Assembly (NCBI RefSeq): GCF_021726515.1
Contig: NZ_JAKKCJ010000001.1
Span: 682,001-746,000, forward strand
Length of the DNA: 64,000 nucleotides
From: Vibrio sp. CK2-1
GTDB taxonomy: Bacteria > Pseudomonadota > Gammaproteobacteria > Enterobacterales > Vibrionaceae
Reading direction: 5' to 3'
A program made the translations under genes and the position numbers. The notes below the pieces were generated by a model that saw only the letters and a program-made list of their open reading frames with translations, was not told where the DNA came from and made no database searches. Below are positions 18,090 through 26,810 of this stretch, one piece after another. Positions within the stretch are counted from its first letter, which is position 1, and the number at the start of each line of letters is the position of its first letter.

Positions 18090-18704
18090 ATGTCCCAAAC
18101 CATTAATGATTTTACCGTAAAAACTTTGATTGATAGTGAATTGATCGAGCAGCAAATGCAATGCAAAGAATGGCTTTACGACTTTAACCATTCACGCCCA
18201 AGAGAGCAGGATCTAAGAAAAGAATTGCTGGGTAAAATTTTGAATAACTACCAAGGCACTCATATTGAGCCGCCATTTTTATGTGATATGGGAAAAAACT
18301 TTACCATAGGCAAAGGTGGTTTTATCAATTATGGCTTAACGGTATTGGATATTGCCCCTGTCACGATTGGTGACTATGTATTGATTGCACCGAACGTGCA
18401 ACTTTGTGCGGCAAGTCATCCGATTATCTTACGTGAACGTATTGAACCGTTCGCTTGTGGCGATCCGATTACCATTGGTGATTGTGTCTGGATTGGCGCC
18501 GGTGTGATTGTATTGGGTGGCGTAAACATTGGCAGTAACAGTGTGATTGGCGCAGGCAGTGTGGTGACAAAAGATATTCCCGACAATGTGATTGCAGTGG
18601 GTAACCCATGTCGAGTGATTAAAACCATCGATCATGGCAAAATGCCCACTCAAGAAGATATCGATGCTTTAATCGAAAAGTATCAGCTAGAAGGTTGGGA
18701 TTAA
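18090..18704 (+). CDS. Sugar O-acetyltransferase, hexapeptide-repeat family
   Basis: The 204-residue protein has the maltose/galactoside acetyltransferase layout. An N-terminal helical Mac domain (about residues 25-75, containing LYDFNHSRPREQDLRKELL) is followed by left-handed beta-helix hexapeptide repeats. These include IGKGGFINYGLTVLD, IGDYVLIAPNVQLC, the acceptor-site histidine in ASHPI, and IGDCVWIGAGVIVLGGVNIG. It transfers acetyl from acetyl-CoA to a sugar hydroxyl; the physiological acceptor is unknown. The longer frame from 17973 is discarded because the ATG at 18090 gives the family N-terminus and avoids overlap with the divergent gene. Confidence 0.88.
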   Translation: MSQTINDFTVKTLIDSELIEQQMQCKEWLYDFNHSRPREQDLRKELLGKILNNYQGTHIEPPFLCDMGKNFTIGKGGFINYGLTVLDIAPVTIGDYVLIAPNVQLCAASHPIILRERIEPFACGDPITIGDCVWIGAGVIVLGGVNIGSNSVIGAGSVVTKDIPDNVIAVGNPCRVIKTIDHGKMPTQEDIDALIEKYQLEGWD

Positions 18705-18708
18705 TCCG

Positions 18709-19110
18709 TTGTTAGAATCAAAGAACACTCAAACATTAATGCTTATTCGAGGTTTACCGGGGTCGGGGAAGTCCACATTAGCGAAGCAATTATCGCAAGA
18801 ACAAGGCGCAGTACATTTAGAAACAGATATGTACTTTGTTGAAGCGGATGGCGAATATCGTTTTAACCCGTTAAAGCTCGAACAAGCGCATCAATGGTGT
18901 CAGCAACAAACCGAGCACCATTTAAAACAAGGTCAGTCAGTGATTGTGTCGAATACTTTCGTGCGTCACTGGGAAATGAAAGCCTATAAAGAGATTGCTA
19001 AGCGTTGTCAGGTGGAATTAGTGATCCATGCATGCAAAGCAAACTACGGCAGCATTCATGATATAGAGGCGACTACCATCTCCAAAATGAAAGCCAAGTG
19101 GCAGCCGTAG
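18709..19110 (+). CDS. Small P-loop kinase-like protein
   Basis: The 133-residue protein has a Walker A motif GLPGSGKST at residues 15-23 and resembles the zeta-toxin/AAA_33 group of small nucleotide kinases. It has a LETDMYF acidic motif and a QHLKQGQSVIVSNTFV-type strand (here HHLKQGQSVIVSNTFV). Its substrate cannot be inferred. It starts with TTG at 18709, four bases after the acetyltransferase stop; the ATG at 18739 is an alternative that would start just before the P-loop. It probably shares a transcript with the acetyltransferase. Confidence 0.72.
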   Translation: MLESKNTQTLMLIRGLPGSGKSTLAKQLSQEQGAVHLETDMYFVEADGEYRFNPLKLEQAHQWCQQQTEHHLKQGQSVIVSNTFVRHWEMKAYKEIAKRCQVELVIHACKANYGSIHDIEATTISKMKAKWQP

Positions 19111-19149
19111 CCAAAAATAATAAGAATTCAGTCAAGGAGTCGATAAAGA

Positions 19150-20607
19150 ATGAATCAAACCATAGAGCAAGTTGAAGGTTTTTCCAATGACAGTCATCAA
19201 GCTGTTCGCACCATGTTGCAACAAGCGCTGCATGATCAAAAACAAGCGTTTAATCAGCATGGACAAGAAAGCTACGAAGAGCGTAAAGCCCACCTAGAAA
19301 ACTTAAAAAGTCTATTAATGGAAAACCGTCAGGCGATTTCTGGCGCGATTAATAAAGACTATGGCAATCGCTCTCATCATGAAACCTTATTTGCTGAAGT
19401 GATCACGGTTGCTGATGATATTTCATCGACTATTAAACACCTCAAAAAATGGATGAAAGTTCAAAAGCGCAAAGTCGATCATACGGTATATTTTGGCGCG
19501 AAGAATAGAGTGATTCCGCAAGCCGTTGGGGTAGTGGGTTTTATCGTGCCTTGGAACTTTCCGATTAACTTAAGCTTTGCTGGTTTGTCGGCAGCCTTTG
19601 CGGCGGGTAACCGTGCCATGGTGAAAATGTCGGAAAACTCGATTCATTTAACTGAGTTATTGAAAGAGTTAGCGCCCAAATACTTTAAGCCAGAAAAACT
19701 GCAGTTCTTCACTGAAACTGGGGTAGTCGGGATTGAGTTTTCGAAATTGCCTTTTGATCATTTGATGTTTACTGGATCAGGCGCAACGGGGCGTAAAGTG
19801 ATGGCCGCCTGTGCTGAAAACCTAACCCCAGTGACGCTTGAACTAGGTGGCAAATCGCCAGCGGTTATCGATCCGAATTATTCGATGAAAAAAGCCGTAG
19901 AACGCATTATGTTCGTTAAACAATTCAACGCCGGGCAAATTTGTACCAATGTTGACTATGTTTTTGTTCATCAAAGCCAACGTGAAGATTTTATCAAGGC
20001 GTCACAAAAGTGGGTGAAGAAACATTGCCCAGATATTCAGCATAAAGATTTCACATCAATCATTGATGATACCGCTTTCCAACGTTTGGTTGATACGGTG
20101 GAAGAGGCTAAAGCCAAAGGAGCGACCGTCATCAACTTAAGCGAACAGGATGCGGATGCCACGACTCGTAAATATCCTTTGACGCTTATTTTAGATGCCA
20201 GTGACGATACAAGCATTGCGCAAAGAGAAACCTTTGGTCCTATCCTAATGGTGAAAACCTACCAGCAACCAGAAGAAGTGATTGATTACATTGTTCAACG
20301 TGATCGCCCGTTAGCTTTCTATCCATTTAGTGATGATAAGGCGTTGGTCGATCGTTATATACAATCGGTGTTGTCTGGCGGGGTGAGCGTTAATGATGCG
20401 CTGTTCCATGTTGCACAGCATGATTTACCGTTTGGTGGTATTGGTGGCAGCGGGATGGGGCACTATCACGGTTACGAAGGGTTCTTAACCTTTTCCAAAA
20501 TGCGTCCAGTGTTCTATCAAGCCAACTTCTCTTTTATGAAGTTTATGGCGCCGCCTTATGGGAAGTTTGCCACTCGTGCGATGGATTTTATCGTCAAAAG
20601 AAAGTAA
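19150..20607 (+). CDS. Coniferyl-type aldehyde dehydrogenase
   Basis: The 485-residue NAD(P)-dependent aldehyde dehydrogenase oxidises an aldehyde to an acid. Catalytic elements are present: VVGFIVPWNFPINLSF, the glutamate in VTLELGGKSPAVI (about residue 230), and the nucleophilic cysteine in FNAGQICTNVDYVFV (about residue 265). The missing-arginine pattern NAGQIC-TNVDY and the C-terminal PFGGIGGSGMGHYHGYEGF with hydrophobic tail match the coniferyl aldehyde dehydrogenase (CalB) subgroup. The true substrate is likely a medium-chain or aromatic aldehyde. GGAG precedes the ATG. A bidirectional terminator follows. Confidence 0.88.
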   Translation: MNQTIEQVEGFSNDSHQAVRTMLQQALHDQKQAFNQHGQESYEERKAHLENLKSLLMENRQAISGAINKDYGNRSHHETLFAEVITVADDISSTIKHLKKWMKVQKRKVDHTVYFGAKNRVIPQAVGVVGFIVPWNFPINLSFAGLSAAFAAGNRAMVKMSENSIHLTELLKELAPKYFKPEKLQFFTETGVVGIEFSKLPFDHLMFTGSGATGRKVMAACAENLTPVTLELGGKSPAVIDPNYSMKKAVERIMFVKQFNAGQICTNVDYVFVHQSQREDFIKASQKWVKKHCPDIQHKDFTSIIDDTAFQRLVDTVEEAKAKGATVINLSEQDADATTRKYPLTLILDASDDTSIAQRETFGPILMVKTYQQPEEVIDYIVQRDRPLAFYPFSDDKALVDRYIQSVLSGGVSVNDALFHVAQHDLPFGGIGGSGMGHYHGYEGFLTFSKMRPVFYQANFSFMKFMAPPYGKFATRAMDFIVKRK

Positions 20608-20629
20608 TACTTTAACGGAGAATAAAAAA

Positions 20630-20658
20630 TACCCCTTGAACGTTTTGCTCAAGGGGTA
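20630..20658. terminator. Bidirectional terminator between convergent genes
   Basis: A perfect 10-bp stem TACCCCTTGA/TCAAGGGGTA has a nine-base loop. The A-run before it acts as a U-tract for the minus-strand gene; the plus-strand side has a weaker tail. Confidence 0.88.
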
Positions 20659-20711
20659 ATTCATATTCGGTAGCCAGTATTCAGTTGAAATGTAGTGATT
20701 GTCTGGAGAGG

Positions 20712-21374
20712 CTATTTTTCAGAAGAATCTTCGCTAAGATAATGCTTCAACATTTCTTCATAGCTTTCGACGCTTTGTGCACCGGTTAAGCCTTTTTCAT
20801 TGTTAAACACAATCGTCGGCACACCAGAGATATCCATTTCACGCCATTGGTCTTCAATCACATCTAGCTTATCGTGTTCAGCAGTATCATGTAGGTAGGC
20901 GATCATTTCATCGACTTCTAGGCCCACTTTCTCACCGATATCTAGCAATACATCAGTATCAGAAATATTTTTGCCATCGGTAAAGTAAGCGGTGAAAAGA
21001 GCGATTTTAAGCTGAGTTTGTAAGCCTACTGAGTGAGCGTAGTCTAATAGAATATGACATTGGCGAGTATTGTAGATTCGGGTTTCGTCGGTAAAGTTAA
21101 ACTCGAAGCCGACAGATTTTCCAAACTCGATTAAACGTTGGCGATTTTGCTCACTTTCTTCGGCTGAAGCGCCATATTTTCTCGCAATATGCTCACGTAA
21201 ATTTTCGCCTTCTGGCGGCATATCTGGATTTAGCTCAAACGGATACCATTCAATATCGATACGATCTTGCCAGTTGTTTTTAACTACGGCATCTTTAAGG
21301 TGTTTAACCCCAATGACGCACCATGGACAGACCACGTCAGAAATAATATCAATTTTGAGTTTCGAATTAGACAT
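20712..21374 (-). CDS. DsbA family oxidoreductase, FrnE-like
   Basis: The 220-residue protein has a thioredoxin-like fold with an early CPWC redox motif (residues 16-19, in IISDVVCPWCVIG) and the helical insertion typical of the FrnE/2-hydroxychromene-2-carboxylate isomerase group. The conserved cis-proline loop reads ISGVPTIVFN. There is no signal peptide, so it acts in the cytosol, unlike periplasmic DsbA. Its partners are unknown. It is divergent from pxpBC with 122 bp between them. Confidence 0.9.
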   Translation of the reverse strand: MSNSKLKIDIISDVVCPWCVIGVKHLKDAVVKNNWQDRIDIEWYPFELNPDMPPEGENLREHIARKYGASAEESEQNRQRLIEFGKSVGFEFNFTDETRIYNTRQCHILLDYAHSVGLQTQLKIALFTAYFTDGKNISDTDVLLDIGEKVGLEVDEMIAYLHDTAEHDKLDVIEDQWREMDISGVPTIVFNNEKGLTGAQSVESYEEMLKHYLSEDSSEK

Positions 21375-21496
21375 ACCACTACCTTGTCGGAAATTTTTAA
21401 ATTCGATTCATTATGAAAGATCCAATGCTACAGTCAAGTTGTAAGCGTGACTTTATACGTTTCGATAGGCTAGGTGAATAAAATGCAAGGAATCGC

Positions 21497-22201
21497 ATGA
21501 AAACACAAATAATCAGCGAAAATACCATTATGGTGTATTTTACTAACACCATAGATGCTGAAACCTCAGAGAAAGTGACTCAAGCCCTCTACTCTCTGCA
21601 AAGCTCGCTGGGCGATTGTATTCTTGATGCGATTCCTTCCTACCACTCGATTCTTATTACCGTCGATATCCTACAAACGAGCATGAGTGACTTTCAGCAG
21701 CAAGTGGAAGCGTTACTCAATCAGCCTTCTTCTACTTCTATATCGTTACAGCATTTAGAGATCGAAGTGCCCGTCTACTATGGTGAAGAAGTGGCGTTAG
21801 ATGCGGCTGAGATTTGTGAACATAGTGGTTTATCATGGTCGGAAGTAGCAGAAGTACATAGCCAGACAAACTACCGAGTCTATGCGATTGGATTTGCCCC
21901 GGGCTTTGCTTATTTAGGCAACCTAGATAGTCGCTTACAAATGCTGAGAAAAAGCACACCTCGAGCCAGAGTTCCCAAAGGTAGTGTCGCAATAGCTGAG
22001 CAGCAAACCGCTGTCTACCCTAAAGCTTCACCCGGTGGTTGGCATATTATTGGCCGCACTCCAATCTCGCTAGTGGATTTTGAGCGAGACAATTTGTCGC
22101 TGTTTTATATTGGTGCGCAGGTTCGTTTTAAGCCAATCACTCGGAAAGAATTTATTGATATGGGCGGACAAATTGAAGCAGATGGTGGGATACATTCATG
22201 A
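21497..22201 (+). CDS. pxpB: 5-oxoprolinase subunit PxpB
   Basis: PxpB works with PxpC and PxpA in an ATP-dependent 5-oxoprolinase that opens pyroglutamate to glutamate. The 234-residue protein has the cyclophilin-like KipI fold with VYAIGFAPGFAYLGNLD, PRARVPKGSVAIAEQQTAVYP and SPGGWHIIGRTP. It overlaps pxpC by four bases (ATGA). The third subunit gene, pxpA, is not in the window. GGAATCGC precedes the ATG. Confidence 0.92.
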   Translation: MKTQIISENTIMVYFTNTIDAETSEKVTQALYSLQSSLGDCILDAIPSYHSILITVDILQTSMSDFQQQVEALLNQPSSTSISLQHLEIEVPVYYGEEVALDAAEICEHSGLSWSEVAEVHSQTNYRVYAIGFAPGFAYLGNLDSRLQMLRKSTPRARVPKGSVAIAEQQTAVYPKASPGGWHIIGRTPISLVDFERDNLSLFYIGAQVRFKPITRKEFIDMGGQIEADGGIHS

Positions 22202-23136
22202 CATTAAAAGTACTCAATGCTGGCCCATTAAGCTTGTTGCAAGATACTGGGCGAATGGGCTTTCAAGGAATAGGCGCAGCAGTCGGTGGGCCGATGGATG
22301 AACATGCTTTTCACTGGGCGAATCATCTACTTGGCAATGATATGAATGTCGCGCAAGTAGAAATTACTCTAGGCCTGTTTCAATGCGAGTTTAGTCAGCC
22401 AACACAAATAGCACTGACTGGCGCGGATATGCTTGCTGAACTGGATGGCGCTCCAATTCAACCTTGGGCCAGTTACCATGTTAAAGCGGGCTCTATTTTA
22501 AAATGCAAAACGGCTCGACAAGGCATGCGCGCGTATTTAGCCATTCAACATGGTTTCGAGATTAACCAAGTATTAGAAAGTTGCTCGACTGTAATGCGAG
22601 ATGAAATCGGTGGCTTACATGGCCGAGGTGAACCGCTAACTAAAGGTGATGAAGTTTCTTATCACGCCGCTGAGCACGATCTACTGCGCCAAGTTCCAAC
22701 CGAGTTTATTCCACACTATCCAGAATTAGCCGCGACAACGACTCCTTGCATACTAGATATGATTGCCACTTATCAATATGAACAGTTTTCCCAAGCCGCC
22801 CGAAAGCAGTTTTTGAACGGTACTTATACCGTCAGTCCTAATAGTGATCGAATGGGCTATCGGTTATCCGGCGATAGCGTTGAATATGACGGTGAAAGTT
22901 TAATTTCCGAAGGTATTGCACTCGGCGCGATCCAAATCCCAAGTGACGGTCAACCAATCGTGTTAATGGCCGATCACCAAACCATAGGCGGCTATCCCAA
23001 AATCGGCTGCCTAACCAGAACAAGCATCAGTAAACTCGCCCAATACCCACCAGGTACAAAGGTTCAGTTTCAATTGGTTGAACGCGAGAAAGCAGAGCAG
23101 CAATATAGAGAAATGTTGAGGTTTTTTGTGGAGTAG
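22198..23136 (+). CDS. pxpC: 5-oxoprolinase subunit PxpC
   Basis: The 312-residue partner of PxpB, in the KipA/biotin-dependent carboxyltransferase-like family. It begins with LKVLNAGPLSLLQDTGRMGFQGIG and includes GGPMDEHAFHWANHLLGN, NSDRMGYRLSG and the C-terminal SDGQPIVLMADHQTIGGYPKIG, all family hallmarks. Its start codon overlaps the pxpB stop, so the two are translationally coupled. With no pxpA nearby, the complete enzyme would need a subunit encoded elsewhere. Confidence 0.93.
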   Translation: MTLKVLNAGPLSLLQDTGRMGFQGIGAAVGGPMDEHAFHWANHLLGNDMNVAQVEITLGLFQCEFSQPTQIALTGADMLAELDGAPIQPWASYHVKAGSILKCKTARQGMRAYLAIQHGFEINQVLESCSTVMRDEIGGLHGRGEPLTKGDEVSYHAAEHDLLRQVPTEFIPHYPELAATTTPCILDMIATYQYEQFSQAARKQFLNGTYTVSPNSDRMGYRLSGDSVEYDGESLISEGIALGAIQIPSDGQPIVLMADHQTIGGYPKIGCLTRTSISKLAQYPPGTKVQFQLVEREKAEQQYREMLRFFVE

Positions 23137-23473
23137 CCTAAGAGAAATAGCACTATCAATCCTATGTTTTAATAAGATTAGTAGGTTGCTATTTTAAATT
23201 ATTTTTTCAAAATTAATATAATATATCAATGTAAACAATGAATTACCTTTCGCTATAAACTTGTAAACCAATTCTCAACGTACCTTCCTTTTCTAATATC
23301 AATACTTATCCATGAATATCGAATAGTTGAATCACTGTGTTGATTTTGGACCTTGATCATAATTCATTAAATTAAATCTACGTATACATTGATTTAATTT
23401 AATGTGTAACTAGAATGTAACGAGAAGGTTAAGTTGTACTTCTTCGAACTCTACATATAAAAAGGATAATATT
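23137..23473 (+). promoter_or_regulatory. Upstream regulatory region of the TRAP/acid-sugar operon
   Basis: This 337-bp gene-free and AT-rich stretch holds the operon promoter. Readable elements are CTTGATCATA at 23352-23361, ACGTATACATTGAT at 23380-23393, a -35 TTGATT at 23389-23394 and a -10 TAGAAT at 23411-23416 (16-bp spacer). AACTCTACA sits shortly before the AAGGA ribosome site. The same series appears before the tctC-type gene near 30 kb, which points to a common regulator, probably the GntR protein at 35597. The first 200 bp show nothing beyond AT-rich sequence. Confidence 0.7.
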
Positions 23474-24508
23474 ATGTTTAAACATTCAGTAACGGCTATC
23501 GTTATGGCTGCGACGATTGGAATATCCATTAGTTCAAAAGATGTGCAAGCTCAGACTTTACTTAAAGTTCAAACCTCGACTCAGTCTGGTGGCTTCTCAT
23601 TTAAATACATGAATGAGAATTGGATTCCTAAGTTGGAGTCTATGTCTAATGGCGAGCTAAAAATTGAATTAATGCCAATTAACTCTGTCATGCCAAGAAA
23701 TAAAACCCCTGAAGGTGTGGCCCTTGGCGTGCTTGGTGGTGATTTAACTTCAATTTCTTACTTTAGTGGCCGCAATCCTGCCTTTGCTATTTTAGGCGAT
23801 CTTATTGCGGGGTATGACACACCACAACAAGTACAAGACTTTTGCCGTAATGGCGGAGGAGCCGAAGCTCTGCAAGAGACCTGGGATAAGATCAAACCAA
23901 ATTCCATTCATGTGATTGGGTGTGGTGCAGTATCGAAAGAAGCATTAGTTGCTAAGGTTCCGATTCGCCATGTTGATGATCTTAAAGGCATTAAAATCCG
24001 CTCTCCAGAAGGTTTGGCAGCTTCAGTATTCCGAGCGGCAGGAGCAAGCCCTGTGAATATCCCATTTTCAGAAGTGTTCACTTCATTAGAGAAAGGGGTT
24101 GTTGATGCAGCTGATGCGTCCGCTTATGTCAATAATGACCAAAATGGCTTTAACCAAATAGCTAAATACCCACTGTATCCAGGAATACATTCGATGGCGG
24201 TGCATCAATTCACTGTTGGTCAAAAAACGTGGAAAAAGTTAACGCCTGAGCAACAAGAGACGTTGCAAGAATGGTTTTATGCTTCGTATGCTGATTTGCT
24301 CCAAGCACTGGATAAGCAAGATAAAGAGTTGGTAGCGCGCGATCAGCAAGATCCACAAATTGAAGTCATCAATTGGCCACAAGAAGACCGAGATGCATTC
24401 CGCAAAATAGCCCAAGGCGCATGGGAAGAAACCGCAGATAAATCCCCAGAAGCTAGAAAAGCCTTAGATGTTCATTATAACTACATGAAATCTAAAGGGT
24501 TGCTTTAG
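23474..24508 (+). CDS. TRAP transporter substrate-binding protein, DctP family
   Basis: This 344-residue periplasmic protein captures a carboxylate and delivers it to the TRAP permease encoded by the next genes. It has a signal peptide (about residues 1-26, ending KDVQA) and the DctP domain with VPIRHVDDLKGIKIRSPEGLAASVFRAAGASPVNIPFSEVFTSLEKGVVDAADA (quoted in parts: the arginine of KIRSP binds the substrate carboxylate). The downstream OtnK and OtnC genes suggest an acid sugar or related hydroxy acid. AAAAGGATAAT precedes the ATG. A hairpin with a T-run separates it from the permease genes. Confidence 0.93.
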   Translation: MFKHSVTAIVMAATIGISISSKDVQAQTLLKVQTSTQSGGFSFKYMNENWIPKLESMSNGELKIELMPINSVMPRNKTPEGVALGVLGGDLTSISYFSGRNPAFAILGDLIAGYDTPQQVQDFCRNGGGAEALQETWDKIKPNSIHVIGCGAVSKEALVAKVPIRHVDDLKGIKIRSPEGLAASVFRAAGASPVNIPFSEVFTSLEKGVVDAADASAYVNNDQNGFNQIAKYPLYPGIHSMAVHQFTVGQKTWKKLTPEQQETLQEWFYASYADLLQALDKQDKELVARDQQDPQIEVINWPQEDRDAFRKIAQGAWEETADKSPEARKALDVHYNYMKSKGLL

Positions 24509-24517
24509 TTTAATTTA

Positions 24518-24540
24518 GGTGGGGCTCGCCCACCTTTTTA
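24518..24540 (+). terminator. Intra-operon hairpin after the TRAP binding-protein gene
   Basis: Six GC-rich base pairs GGTGGG/CCCACC with a five-base loop are followed by TTTTTA. The permease genes follow without another visible promoter, so this is probably a leaky attenuator that keeps binding protein in excess over permease. Confidence 0.75.
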
Positions 24541-24553
24541 AGAAGGAAACAGT

Positions 24554-25054
24554 ATGACTAAGCATAGTCCAAGAGATTCTGTGGGGAAATTCAGTCATTT
24601 TATCGGCAAAAGCTGCGGAATCCTTTATCTCACAGCGGTGTTATTAGCTGTGACAGAGGTAATTCTACGTTATGTCTTTGAATCACCCAGTGCATGGAAT
24701 TTAGAAATCGTGATGGCGTTATGTGGTACGGCTTGGCTCTTGAGTGTGGGCGCTGTAACTCAACAACAACGTCATATCACAGTAACGGTGATGGAGTTAG
24801 TTGTTGGACAACGAGTTTGGCGCAAAATGCAAAAACTTGCCATTGTGATCAGTATTGTCGCTGTGCTGGGGCTTGCTTGGTCTGCCTGGGAGCCTGCATT
24901 GCATAGTTTCAGTTATTTAGAACGTTCTGGTAGTGCCTTTAATCCTCCATTACCGAGTTATTTAAAGGTGTTATTACTGGTAGCGTGTTTTTTATATCTC
25001 ATTCAATTGTTAGCGAACCTATTCACAACTCAACATTATGTAGAAGGGGAATGA
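24554..25054 (+). CDS. TRAP transporter small permease, DctQ family
   Basis: The 166-residue inner-membrane protein has four helices, as expected for the small TRAP membrane subunit. It includes VTEVILRYVFESPSAWNLEIVMALCGTAWLLSVG (quoted in part), with the conserved R-Y-x-F near the end of helix one and the W-x-x-E motif. It pairs with the large subunit encoded one base downstream. GAAGGAAACAGT provides the ribosome site. Confidence 0.92.
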   Translation: MTKHSPRDSVGKFSHFIGKSCGILYLTAVLLAVTEVILRYVFESPSAWNLEIVMALCGTAWLLSVGAVTQQQRHITVTVMELVVGQRVWRKMQKLAIVISIVAVLGLAWSAWEPALHSFSYLERSGSAFNPPLPSYLKVLLLVACFLYLIQLLANLFTTQHYVEGE

Positions 25055-25055
25055 T

Positions 25056-26369
25056 ATGGGTATTGAATTAATCACCCTACTTATCATTTTAAGTTTATTT
25101 GGTTTAATGGCGATTGGAGTTCCTTTAGGAGCATCAACATTACTGGTCTCTTTGGCGACCGCTTTGCTGAATTTTGGTCCAGATGGTTTAGTTTTAGTTT
25201 CTAGTAACGTTGTGCATGTGTTTGAAAAGCATACTCTAATTGCCGTGCCATTTTTTGTTTTTATGGCGAATGTACTAGAGCGTTCTGGTGTTGCTCGAGA
25301 TCTCTTTAATAGCATGGCTATTTTAGGTGGCCAAATGCGTGGCGGTATTGCTGTTCAGACCGTGTTTGTGAGTGTGGTTTTAGCTGCAATGAGTGGCGTT
25401 GTCGGCGGAGAGATTGTTCTGCTGGGTTTGATCGCCTTACCACAGATGTTTCGTTTAGGTTATGACCGCAAACTCTCTATAGGCACCATTGCTGCTTCTG
25501 GCTCATTGGCGACCTTAATTCCACCGAGTGTGGTGCTGATTGTGTACGGTTCAGAGGCGGGTGTATCGGTGAAAGATCTTTTCACCGCAGGTATTGGTCC
25601 GGGTGTCTTACTCGCCACTTTATACGTGCTTTATATCGTCATTCGTTGCCGTCTTAACCCATCGTTGGGGCCGACCTACGATGTGCCAGAAGCTCAGCTT
25701 CCGCTCTCTCAGCGTTTGGTGTACCTCAAAGGCATCGTTTTGCCTGTTCTTTTAATCGGTTCAGTACTTGGGGCAATTTACAGTGGTATCGCTACAGTAA
25801 CAGAGTCAGCTGCGATTGGTTGTGTCGGTGCATTATTAGTGGCTTTCTTACGCCGAGAAATCAATGCGAAAGGGGTAAAAGAAGCGCTTTGGGCCACGAC
25901 AGTGACTACAGGTTCGATTGTCTGGTTGATTGTGGGGGCAGTAAGTTTAGTTGGCATTTATAACATTATTGGCGGTACTTCTTTCTTAAATGGCATGCTT
26001 ACTGGTTTAGACGTTCCACCTATTGTCGTGATCTTGATCATGATGGGAATTGTGATGCTATTGGGTACTTTCATGGATTGGATTGCGATTGTCTTTATCA
26101 CTGTACCTGTCTTTGCGCCTGTGGTGACTCAGCTAGGTTATGACCCGGTTTGGTTTGGCATTTTATTTGCGATGAATATCCAGATTTATATGTTATCTCC
26201 ACCATTTGGCCCGGCTTGTTTCTACTTAAAGAGTGTCGCACCAAAAGATGTGACTTTGCAGGAAATCTTTGCCGCAGTTCTTCCTTTTATTGGGTTGCAG
26301 CTAATCGGTTTAACCTTGGTATTACTTTTCCCACAAATCGCTTTGTGGCTACCGTACTTAGGAAAATAG
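25056..26369 (+). CDS. TRAP transporter large permease, DctM family
   Basis: The 437-residue inner-membrane protein forms the sodium-coupled transport channel of the TRAP system. About 12 helices and helical hairpins can be seen, with LFGLMAIGVPLGAST near the start, GSLATLIPPSVVLIVYGSEAGVSV in the middle and ILFAMNIQIYMLSPPFGPACFYLKSVAP near the end; these are the conserved substrate and sodium regions of DctM. It follows the small subunit immediately and is followed by a 41-codon reading frame whose ribosome site overlaps its stop codon. Confidence 0.94.
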   Translation: MGIELITLLIILSLFGLMAIGVPLGASTLLVSLATALLNFGPDGLVLVSSNVVHVFEKHTLIAVPFFVFMANVLERSGVARDLFNSMAILGGQMRGGIAVQTVFVSVVLAAMSGVVGGEIVLLGLIALPQMFRLGYDRKLSIGTIAASGSLATLIPPSVVLIVYGSEAGVSVKDLFTAGIGPGVLLATLYVLYIVIRCRLNPSLGPTYDVPEAQLPLSQRLVYLKGIVLPVLLIGSVLGAIYSGIATVTESAAIGCVGALLVAFLRREINAKGVKEALWATTVTTGSIVWLIVGAVSLVGIYNIIGGTSFLNGMLTGLDVPPIVVILIMMGIVMLLGTFMDWIAIVFITVPVFAPVVTQLGYDPVWFGILFAMNIQIYMLSPPFGPACFYLKSVAPKDVTLQEIFAAVLPFIGLQLIGLTLVLLFPQIALWLPYLGK

Positions 26370-26378
26370 GAGCATCAG

Positions 26379-26504
26379 ATGAATATTGATAATGGCTCAG
26401 AACCTAAAAATTATGAGTTTGGCCACTGGCCTGAGATTGTGGGGGTAGTTATTACCCTTGGTGTTTTAGCTTTTTTATTCGGCTATGCCGAAGGCATGTT
26501 GTAA
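26379..26504 (+). CDS. 41-residue single-span membrane peptide in the TRAP operon
   Basis: A short frame from ATG 26379 to TAA 26504 encodes 41 residues: a polar N-terminus rich in Asn, Glu and Lys, then one hydrophobic helix (about residues 19-37, starting WPEIVGVVITLGVLAFLFG). An AGGAG ribosome site overlaps the dctM stop codon at a good distance. The next gene has its own TAAGGAG directly after this stop, so the frame is tightly packed within the operon. I do not recognise a family. The location suggests a small accessory subunit or stabiliser of the TRAP permease, but this is inference. Confidence 0.72.
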   Translation: MNIDNGSEPKNYEFGHWPEIVGVVITLGVLAFLFGYAEGML

Positions 26505-26513
26505 GGAGTTTTC

Positions 26514-26795
26514 ATGTTTGTAGTCACAGTAACTTTTGATATTCGGCCTCAAGCTTGGGAAACCTTTTTACCTTTGATGAAAACCAATGCTCAAGCGTCA
26601 TTGGATGAAGATGAATGTTATCAATTTGATGTGTGTATCGATCAAGAAAAAAAACGCGTGTTTTTATACGAAGTGTACGCCACTCAAGCTGCGTTTGATT
26701 TCCACCTGACCACCGCACACTTCTTGGAGTTCAATCAACAAACTCAAGAGATGATAGAAAGCAAAGACATTCAGATTTATCACAAAGTTTTATAA
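26514..26795 (+). CDS. Antibiotic biosynthesis monooxygenase (ABM) domain protein
   Basis: The 93-residue protein is a dimeric alpha-beta barrel of the ABM family (YgiN/LsrG-like). It starts FVVTVTFDIRPQAWETFLPLM and has DECYQFDVCIDQEKKRVFLYEVYATQAAFDFHL (quoted in parts: the D-x-C-x-x-F-D and Y-E-V-Y strands are typical). Members act as quinol monooxygenases, isomerases or small-molecule processing enzymes. In this operon it may handle an unstable keto or dicarbonyl intermediate of acid-sugar breakdown. TAAGGAG precedes the ATG. Confidence 0.85.
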   Translation: MFVVTVTFDIRPQAWETFLPLMKTNAQASLDEDECYQFDVCIDQEKKRVFLYEVYATQAAFDFHLTTAHFLEFNQQTQEMIESKDIQIYHKVL

Positions 26796-26810
26796 GTGAA
26801 AGGACATATT

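Noticed and set aside
23320..23361. CRP site in the TRAP promoter region
   Set aside because: TGTG and GATCATA pieces are present, but the spacing and second half-site do not fit TGTGA-N6-TCACA.
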